7,227 nt of DNA, from positions 1-7,227 of the forward strand of contig JBEEJZ010000084.1 in NCBI GenBank assembly GCA_041168905.1. The letters are read 5' to 3'. Shown here piece after piece: positions 1 through 7,227 of this stretch. Within the stretch, counting starts at the first letter, position 1. Each line of letters opens with the position of its first letter. The notes beneath the pieces are model-generated. The model saw nothing but the letters and a program-made list of their open reading frames with translations, was not told the origin of the DNA and made no database searches. A program made the position numbers and the translations under genes. The DNA is from JBEEJZ01 sp041168905. Lineage in GTDB: Bacteria > Pseudomonadota > Gammaproteobacteria > Burkholderiales > Burkholderiaceae_C.

Positions 1-1069
1 CGGTTTCCTTCACACGCCAGCTCGCAATGTTGCTCAAGGTGGTGGTGCCTTCAGCATACAAGGCCATGACGGCCAGGGTCATGGCGGCATCGGGAATGTG
101 GTTGCAGTCGAGGTTGATGGCCTTCAAGGGCCAGCCCTGGCCCGGTGCGCCGCGGCTGATTTCCAGCCAGTTCGGCCCACTGTTGACTTGTGCACCCATG
201 GCCTGTGCGGCTTCGATGAAACGAATATCGCCCTGGATGGAGCTGGCGCCCACGCCCTCGATGCGCACTTTTTGACCCAGTGCGGGGTCTGCCGCGATGG
301 CACCTACCGCGATGAAATAGCTGGCCGATGACGCGTCTGCCTCGACATGAACCACGCCGGGCGATTGCAATTTGCAGCCCGCCGGTATGGTGAATCGCTG
401 CCAGCCCTCACGTTGGACGGCCACGCCAAAGGTCGCCAACATCTTGAGCGTGATATCGATGTAAGGCTTGGAAATCAGCTCTCCTGTCACCTCAATCACG
501 ATGTTCTGCCTGGCCACCAGCGGTAGGGCCATCAACAGGGCGGTGAGAAACTGGCTGGAAACATCGCCTCGTACCTGGATGGGCTCATCCAATTTCAGCT
601 TTGGAGACCCGATTTTGAGAGGTGGGTAGCCCTCGTTACCCAGGTAGTCAATCTGGCAGCCCAGCAGGCGCAGTGCATCGACCAGATCGCCTATGGGGCG
701 CTCGTGCATGCGAGCGACACCGCTCAATTCGAAGTCGCCTCCCACTACCGCCAATGCGGCAGTCAAGGGGCGCATGGCCGTGCCAGCGTTGCCCATGAAC
801 AGTTGCGCAGAGCCTGTGTCGATTCGGCCGCCCAGCCCGTCAATGTCAACCGTGGTGCCAGCTTGCCGCACACCACAGCCGAGTTGGCGCAAGGCTGCCA
901 ACATCACACGCGTGTCGTCCGAGTCCAGCAAGTCGTGCAGGGTGGTGGTGCCGGCGCACAGGGCCGACAGCAAGAGTACGCGGTTGGAAATGCTCTTGGA
1001 GCCGGGTAACACGACGGTGCCGTCAGCGCTGTCGAGGGCAGGAAGATCAAGAAAGGGGATGTTGAACAT
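1..1069 (-). CDS. aroA: 3-phosphoshikimate 1-carboxyvinyltransferase (EPSP synthase), 3' end outside window
   Basis: This enzyme joins phosphoenolpyruvate to shikimate-3-phosphate, the sixth step of the cytoplasmic shikimate pathway, giving the direct precursor of chorismate. The frame is open from an ATG at 1069 to the window edge, 356 codons of an expected 425-445. Seen motifs: LPGSKSISNR at residues 21-30 (substrate-binding Lys25, Ser26, Arg30), LFMGNAGTAMRPL at 90-102 (first family signature, PEP loop), NHIPDAAMT at 323-331 with the catalytic Asp327, and RVKET at 352-356, where the second signature begins and the window ends. The NAGTAMR form is that of the class I, glyphosate-sensitive type (family knowledge). 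The start lies 12 bases after the tyrA stop; no Shine-Dalgarno site is visible, so expression probably depends on the upstream genes. It is a separate gene here, not fused to tyrA as in some gammaproteobacteria. No frameshift or missing key residue was seen. Confidence 0.97.
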   Translation of the reverse strand, partial: MFNIPFLDLPALDSADGTVVLPGSKSISNRVLLLSALCAGTTTLHDLLDSDDTRVMLAALRQLGCGVRQAGTTVDIDGLGGRIDTGSAQLFMGNAGTAMRPLTAALAVVGGDFELSGVARMHERPIGDLVDALRLLGCQIDYLGNEGYPPLKIGSPKLKLDEPIQVRGDVSSQFLTALLMALPLVARQNIVIEVTGELISKPYIDITLKMLATFGVAVQREGWQRFTIPAGCKLQSPGVVHVEADASSASYFIAVGAIAADPALGQKVRIEGVGASSIQGDIRFIEAAQAMGAQVNSGPNWLEISRGAPGQGWPLKAINLDCNHIPDAAMTLAVMALYAEGTTTLSNIASWRVKET

Positions 1070-1081
1070 GAAAACGGAGGG

Positions 1082-1945
1082 CTAAGACAGTGTCCATTGG
1101 GCGCGGGTGCGGCTGGCATCACTGATGAGATTCTTGAGCGCATCGCCATCACCTGCCGAGATGCAGATTTCCAGCGCCTCGAGTGCCTGCCGGAACAGCC
1201 TGGACTGTTGCAACACATCGTCTCGATTGGCAATCAGGATGTCACGCCACATGGAGGGCTCGCTGGCCGCGATACGACTGAAGTCTCTGAATCCGGTGCC
1301 AGCCAAGCTCAAATAACGGTCGCCTTGCGACTGCTGCACCAGAGCATTCATGTATGCGAAGGCCAGCAGATGGGGCAGGTGGCTGACCGCGGCGAAAGCC
1401 GCATCATGGTCCGCTGCGCTCATTCGGGCCACTTTGCAACCCAATGCCGTCCATAGCGCCTTAGCCTGCTGGACTTGTGCGGCACCTGTCTCAGCCTCGG
1501 GCGTGAGGATGACAGGACGGCCTTTGTAGAGCAGGGGGTCTGCGTTGTCGACGCCGGATACCTCCTTGCCAGCGATGGGGTGGACCGGCACAAACGCCCC
1601 GAAAGACGCACCCAGTGCACGACGGGCCGCTTGAATCACGTCCTGCTTGGTCGAGCCCACGTCCATGATCAGCATGTCGGAGGTAACTTGGGGCTGAATG
1701 GCCCGCAGCGTGCTTTCGGTAGATGCGACAGGCACGGCCAGAAGAACCAAGTCTGAGCCAGCCGCAGCATGCTCTGCAGTCTCGGCTTGCTCGTCAATCA
1801 CACCGAGGCTTAAAGCCTGAGTTGAGCTGGCTGTGGACCTGCTGTAGCCCACCACTCGCTTGACCAACCCCGCATTTTTGAGGGCCATGGCGAAGGAGCC
1901 GCCCATCAGCCCGCAGCCTATCAGGCCCAATTGCTCGAACATCAT
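1082..1945 (-). CDS. tyrA: Prephenate/arogenate dehydrogenase (TyrA family)
   Basis: The enzyme oxidatively decarboxylates prephenate (or arogenate) towards tyrosine in the cytoplasm. At 287 residues it has the normal length for a single-domain TyrA without a chorismate mutase part. The N-terminal Rossmann fold shows GLIGCGLMGGS at 7-17 (Gly10, Gly12, Gly15). DVGSTK at 95-100 and HPIAGKE at 122-128 are the conserved substrate-site motifs, and SHLPH at 188-192 carries the catalytic His189; the FRDFSRIA and MWRDI blocks follow in the helical C-terminal half. The end of the second strand reads YSRS (34-37) with no Asp or Glu, which suggests NADP rather than NAD use (inference). I chose the ATG at 1945 because it shares one base with the pheA stop (TGATG), typical of coupled translation; a second ATG follows at 1942. 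A GTG at 1990 would give 15 extra residues but lies deep in pheA and precedes no conserved sequence. Confidence 0.94.
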   Translation of the reverse strand: MMFEQLGLIGCGLMGGSFAMALKNAGLVKRVVGYSRSTASSTQALSLGVIDEQAETAEHAAAGSDLVLLAVPVASTESTLRAIQPQVTSDMLIMDVGSTKQDVIQAARRALGASFGAFVPVHPIAGKEVSGVDNADPLLYKGRPVILTPEAETGAAQVQQAKALWTALGCKVARMSAADHDAAFAAVSHLPHLLAFAYMNALVQQSQGDRYLSLAGTGFRDFSRIAASEPSMWRDILIANRDDVLQQSRLFRQALEALEICISAGDGDALKNLISDASRTRAQWTLS

Positions 1946-3060
1946 CAATCGTTGACCGGGTAGGTTCCGAGTACCTTGAAAAACGCACACAACGCTTTGA
2001 GTTCAACCAGTGCCTGCGCCACGTGAGGCTGCGAGGCGTGGCCCTGCAAATCAATGTAGAAGAAGTACTCCCATTGCCCGGTGCGTGCTGGTCGCGACTC
2101 AAACCGTGTCATTGACACGCCATGGTTCTTGAGCGGCACCAGCAGATCATGCAGTGCACCCGGGCGGTTTTCGACCGATACGACCAAACTGGTGCAATCC
2201 TGCCCGCTGGCCGGTGGCGTGGACAGTGTTTGGGGTAGGCAAATCACTGCAAAACGCGTGCGGTTGTAGGCATCATCCTGAATGGCGTGTGCGGCGATGT
2301 GCAAGCCAAACTGTGCTGCAGCTCGCTCGCTGGCCAAGCCCGCCCAGGCCGGATTGGTGCTGGCCAAACGGGCGCCTTCGGCGTTACTGGCGACGGCTCG
2401 ACGTTCTGCGTGGGGTAGGTGGCGGGACAGCCAGGTCTGGCATTGCGCCAGCGCCTGCGGGTGAGCGAGCACAACTTCGATGCCTTCCAGGGCGTTGCTC
2501 AGGCGCAGCAGGTTGTGTCTCACCATCAGGCTGACTTCGCCCACGACGTGCGTCGGCGTGTGCAGAAACAGGTCCAGCGATCGGGTGACGACGCCTTCAG
2601 TCGAGTTTTCAACCCCAACGACGCCAAACTGTGCATTGCCAGCGGCGGTGGCCTGAAACACCTCATCAAAGTTGGCGCAATAAACCATCTCGGCCGCACT
2701 GCCGAAATACTCTAGCGCCGCTTGCTCGCAAAAGGTGCCTGCCGGCCCGAGAACAGCGACGCGCTGGGGAGCTTCCAGCGCCAGGCAGGCGGACATGATT
2801 TCGCGCCAGATTGCAGCCACATGATCACCCTTCAGGGGGCCCTGGTTGCTCTGGCGGATGTTTTCGATGACCTGTGCCACACGGTCGGGGCGGAAGAAAG
2901 GGGTGCCTTCGCGTCGTTTGACTTCACCGACCTGCTCCGCCACCTGCGCACGCTGGTTCAGCAGGCTCAGTATGTTCTGGTCGAGCACATCGATCTGCAC
3001 GCGCAGTTCTGGCAATGTCGGTAACGGAGCCGAAGAGGGAGTTTCTAGGGAAGATGACAT
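1945..3060 (-). CDS. pheA: Bifunctional chorismate mutase / prephenate dehydratase (P-protein)
   Basis: This cytoplasmic enzyme converts chorismate to prephenate and then to phenylpyruvate, the precursor of phenylalanine. With the ATG at 3060 it has 371 residues, close to the usual 360-390. Residues about 16-96 form an AroQ-type chorismate mutase helix bundle with the expected Arg20, Arg37 and Lys48. Residues about 100-276 are the dehydratase domain: VAVLGPAGTF at 101-110, GVVGVENSTEG at 146-156 and the catalytic TRF at 268-270. An ACT domain follows from about 290, with RPGAL at 299-303 and ESRP at 321-324, the phenylalanine-binding motifs, so feedback inhibition by phenylalanine is expected. 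It is the only chorismate mutase in the window and so feeds TyrA as well. The frame stays open up to a TTG at 3099 that overlaps the serC stop and would add 13 residues; the ATG is preferred because the added stretch is unlike the family. Neither start has a clear ribosome-binding site. Confidence 0.96.
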   Translation of the reverse strand: MSSSLETPSSAPLPTLPELRVQIDVLDQNILSLLNQRAQVAEQVGEVKRREGTPFFRPDRVAQVIENIRQSNQGPLKGDHVAAIWREIMSACLALEAPQRVAVLGPAGTFCEQAALEYFGSAAEMVYCANFDEVFQATAAGNAQFGVVGVENSTEGVVTRSLDLFLHTPTHVVGEVSLMVRHNLLRLSNALEGIEVVLAHPQALAQCQTWLSRHLPHAERRAVASNAEGARLASTNPAWAGLASERAAAQFGLHIAAHAIQDDAYNRTRFAVICLPQTLSTPPASGQDCTSLVVSVENRPGALHDLLVPLKNHGVSMTRFESRPARTGQWEYFFYIDLQGHASQPHVAQALVELKALCAFFKVLGTYPVND

Positions 3061-3095
3061 GGATGAGCGAGCAGCGTAGCGTGGAAATACGGGTG

Positions 3096-4230
3096 TCAAG
3101 CGTGCAAGCGCTCAAATTCTCGCATGTAGCTAACCAGCATTTGCACGCCCTCCAGGGGCATGGCGTTGTAGATGCTGGCCCGCATGCCACCCACCGATTT
3201 GTGCCCCTTCAACTGTAGGAGGCCGGCCTCTTTGGCGCCTGCCAAAAATGCGTCGTTGCGGGATTCGTCCTTCAGAAAAAAAGGCACGTTCATGCGCGAA
3301 CGGCAATCGGCTGCGACCCTGTTTTCGTAAAAGCCGGAGCTGTCGATCGCGGAGTAGAGCAACTCTGCTTTGGCTATGTTGCGAGCCTCCATGGCCGATA
3401 CGCCTCCTTGACGCTTGAGCCACTGAAAGGTCAGGCCCGCCATGTAGATGGAGTAAGTGGGCGGGGTGTTGAACATCGAACCGTTGTCAGCCACCGTTTG
3501 GTAGTTGAAAGCGCTCGGGCAGATGGGCAAGGCATGCCCCAGCAAATCTTCGCGGATCACGACCAAAGTCAGGCCCGCCGGCCCCAGATTTTTTTGGGCT
3601 CCGCCAAAAGCCAGTCCTACCTTCGACCAGTCCACCGGTCTGGAGGCGACATGTGACGAAAAATCAATCACCAAAGGCGCATCGCAACCCAGCGAAGTCA
3701 GATCCGGCAGAGTCTGATATTCGACGCCGTGGATGGTTTCGTTGGTGCAAACGTGAACGTAGGCCGCATCCGAGCTCAGTTGCCACGATGCTGGTTGGGG
3801 CAGGCTCAGGTGCTTATTGGCAATATTGCTGGCCGCCAAATGGGTCTGGCCGTACCTGGCGGCCTCTTGGTAAGACTTTTGGCTCCAACTGCCACTCACC
3901 ACAAAGTCGGCCTTTGCTGGCCCGCCCCCCCCAAGATTACGCGCGATCAGGTTCAGGGGCACGATGGCGTTCTCTGCCAGGCCTCCTCCTTGCATGAACA
4001 GGATGTGAAAGTTCGTGGGTATGGCCAGCAGTTCACGCAAGTCCGCCTGTGCGCGCTCGTGTATCGAGATGAACTCCTTGCCACGATGGCTCATTTCCAT
4101 CACGCCCATACCGGACAACTTGCCCTGAGCGTCTGGCCAGTTCAACATTTCGGCAGCGGCCTGGGCTAGTACCTCTTCAGGCATCGCGGCCGGTCCGGCC
4201 GAAAAGTTATATGGGCGTTGCGTCAAGGGA

Positions 4231-4259
<29 letters not shown>
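3096..4259 (-). CDS. serC: Phosphoserine aminotransferase
   Basis: A class V, PLP-dependent aminotransferase that converts 3-phosphohydroxypyruvate and glutamate to phosphoserine in serine synthesis. The same enzyme acts on the erythronate-phosphate-derived ketoacid in pyridoxal phosphate synthesis (family knowledge). Seen motifs: RPYNFSAGPAAMPEEVL at 15-31, MEMSHRGKEF at 54-63, QGGG at 90-93, GSW at 123-125 with the Trp that stacks on PLP, TNETIHGV at 172-179, Asp199 in IDFSS, and the PLP-binding Lys223 in GGAQKNLGPAGLT. The start is uncertain. The ATG at 4259 gives 387 residues and a 29-base overlap with the end of gyrA; a TTG at 4226, five bases past the gyrA stop codon, would give 376 residues starting MTQRPYNF, nearer to most homologues. 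Neither has a strong ribosome-binding site. Codons for Gly110-Gly112 form an eight-G run, in a loop ahead of the GSW motif. Confidence 0.96.
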
Positions 4260-6918
<2,659 letters not shown>

Positions 6919-6948
6919 TAAAAAGGGGCCTGCGACGCAAAGCCTTGC

Positions 6949-6977
6949 ATTTTAAGGACATGCTGATGTGGCAAAGC
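6949..6977 (-). promoter_or_regulatory. Candidate sigma-70 promoter for the gyrA operon
   Basis: On the minus strand TAAAAT (6954-6949) matches the -10 consensus at five of six positions. A hexamer 17 bases upstream, GCTTTG (6977-6972), is a poor -35 match. Transcription would begin near 6942 and give a leader of about 23 bases. A good TTGCCA hexamer is present nearby but only 14 bases from this -10, which is too close. A -10 element with a weak -35 is compatible with gyrase promoters that respond to supercoiling, but this is inference. Confidence 0.35.
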
Positions 6978-6981
6978 CACA
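6967..6981. repeat. Inverted repeat TGTGGC-AAA-GCCACA
   Basis: Perfect six-base arms around a three-base centre. It covers the -35 position of the candidate gyrA promoter, so it could be an operator or simply a small DNA or RNA hairpin. No T-run follows on either strand, which speaks against a terminator. Confidence 0.45.
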
Positions 6982-7040
6982 ACGGTTGAGTCTGCGCAAT
7001 CAATAGACAGGCGTTCCGTCAGCGCCCCCACAGGAATTCT

Positions 7041-7068
7041 TTGCGGGCTGTGGCACAATATTTACAAG
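7041..7068 (+). promoter_or_regulatory. Weak candidate promoter for the ompA-type gene
   Basis: TTGCGG at 7041-7046 and TACAAG at 7063-7068, 16 bases apart, match the sigma-70 consensus at three and four of six positions. A better -10 hexamer, TTTAAT at 7100-7105, has no acceptable -35 at 16-18 bases. The first choice gives a leader of about 68 bases that would include the hairpin at 7106-7120; the second gives about 30 bases. Neither can be settled by reading alone. Confidence 0.2.
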
Positions 7069-7105
7069 CCTTTCCGTGTGTTGCGGTCAGGTTACTTCTT
7101 TTAAT

Positions 7106-7120
7106 CGCAGTTTTGCTGCG
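7106..7120 (+). repeat. Small hairpin CGCAG-TTTTG-CTGCG in the probable ompA leader
   Basis: Five perfectly paired bases with a five-base loop, ending ten bases before the ribosome-binding site at 7131. If transcription starts upstream it would be a leader stem-loop. Leader stem-loops stabilise ompA messenger RNA in E. coli (established), but this hairpin is short and the parallel is inference. Confidence 0.35.
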
Positions 7121-7130
7121 GCTTTCCATC

Positions 7131-7135
7131 AGGAG
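7131..7135 (+). promoter_or_regulatory. Ribosome-binding site AGGAG before the ompA-type gene
   Basis: A strong Shine-Dalgarno sequence seven bases before the TTG at 7143. It decides the start codon: the next in-frame ATG, at 7167, has no such site and would remove the basic beginning of the signal peptide. Confidence 0.85.
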
Positions 7136-7142
7136 AATAACC

Positions 7143-7227
7143 TTGAAAAAACTGAACAAAGTAGCGATGTTGGTCGCGTCCGTCCTGGTGGCTGGCGCTG
7201 CCGGTGCCCAAACCATCGACAACTGGC
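7143..7227 (+). CDS. ompA: OmpA-family outer-membrane protein, N-terminal fragment (3' end outside window)
   Basis: Only 28 codons are inside the window. They encode a classic Sec signal peptide: a basic start MKKLNK, a hydrophobic core VAMLVASVLVAGAA (residues 7-20), and an AGA cleavage motif (20-22), so the mature protein would begin QTIDNW. I recall this beginning from OmpA-family proteins of Comamonadaceae, and an ompA gene next to gyrA is usual in Burkholderiales. Such proteins have an N-terminal beta-barrel in the outer membrane and a C-terminal peptidoglycan-binding domain, neither of which can be seen here. The start is TTG, chosen because of the well-placed AGGAG. The signal peptide is certain; the family call rests on a short match and on context, and another exported protein is possible. 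Confidence 0.75.
   Translation, partial: MKKLNKVAMLVASVLVAGAAGAQTIDNW

Larger units (their letters stand above)
6919..7142. promoter_or_regulatory. Divergent control region between gyrA and the ompA-type gene
   Basis: These 224 bases separate the start codons of two genes that point away from each other, so promoters for both must lie here or inside the coding ends. It is somewhat richer in A and T than its surroundings and contains an exact eight-base direct repeat, GCAAAGCC, at 6937-6944 and 6971-6978. It also holds a six-pair inverted repeat at 6967-6981 and a five-pair inverted repeat at 7106-7120. No open reading frame with credible coding features lies inside it. Confidence 0.85.

Noticed and set aside
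1070..1081. Possible tyrA-aroA fusion, as found in some gammaproteobacteria
   Set aside because: A clear TAG stop at 1084-1082 and a separate ATG at 1069 keep the two genes apart.
1082..1990. GTG at 1990 as the tyrA start
   Set aside because: It would overlap pheA by 46 bases and add residues with no family match, while the ATG at 1945 places the Rossmann motif at the usual distance.
3589..3595. Seven-A run (coding strand) at the PLP-lysine codon of serC, a possible frameshift slip site
   Set aside because: It codes Gln-Lys-Asn as conserved in all SerC proteins, and nothing nearby suggests programmed frameshifting.
4187..4201. GC-rich near-perfect palindrome CGGCCGG-T-CCGGCCG near the start of serC
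   Set aside because: It encodes the invariant Ala-Gly-Pro-Ala of the SerC N-terminal motif, so protein constraint explains it; a one-base centre also makes a poor hairpin.
7028..7053. Inverted repeat CCACAG / CTGTGG with a 14-base loop
   Set aside because: Six-base arms at this distance are expected by chance, and it ties to no promoter element or T-run.
7019..7222. Minus-strand frame of 67 codons over the divergent region and the porin start
   Set aside because: It runs antisense to a well-supported signal peptide and ribosome-binding site, and shows no coding signal of its own.

Overview
The window is an ordinary core-genome segment of a betaproteobacterium, most likely order Burkholderiales and family Comamonadaceae or a close relative. 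Three things point there: the gene order gyrA-serC-pheA-tyrA-aroA, an OmpA-type porin gene starting divergently next to gyrA, and proteins that align by memory with that group. GC content looks to be in the high fifties by eye. The genus cannot be named from this sequence.

Layout from left to right: 1-1069 (minus strand) is aroA, cut by the window edge about 70-80 residues before its expected end. 1082-1945 (minus) is tyrA, 1945-3060 (minus) is pheA, 3096-4259 (minus) is serC, and 4231-6918 (minus) is gyrA, which is complete. 6919-7142 is a 224-base divergent control region. 7143-7227 (plus) holds the first 28 codons of an outer-membrane protein of the OmpA family with a clear signal peptide. 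There is no gap over 300 bases, and I see no RNA gene, mobile element, CRISPR array or rho-independent terminator.

The five minus-strand genes look like one transcription unit read from the gyrA promoter. Junctions are a 29-base overlap (gyrA/serC), 35 bases (serC/pheA), a one-base TGATG overlap (pheA/tyrA) and 12 bases (tyrA/aroA). GyrA is the topoisomerase subunit. The other four are metabolic: AroA makes the chorismate precursor EPSP, bifunctional PheA makes prephenate and then phenylpyruvate, TyrA takes prephenate towards tyrosine, and SerC makes phosphoserine and serves vitamin B6 synthesis. In Burkholderiales this cluster normally continues into cmk and rpsA, which would lie left of position 1.

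I found no undescribed biological system. The points most worth a second look are glutamine at the quinolone-pocket position 83 of GyrA, the lack of recognisable Shine-Dalgarno sites in all five operon genes against a strong one before the porin gene, an eight-G tract inside serC, and small repeats and hairpins in the divergent control region.
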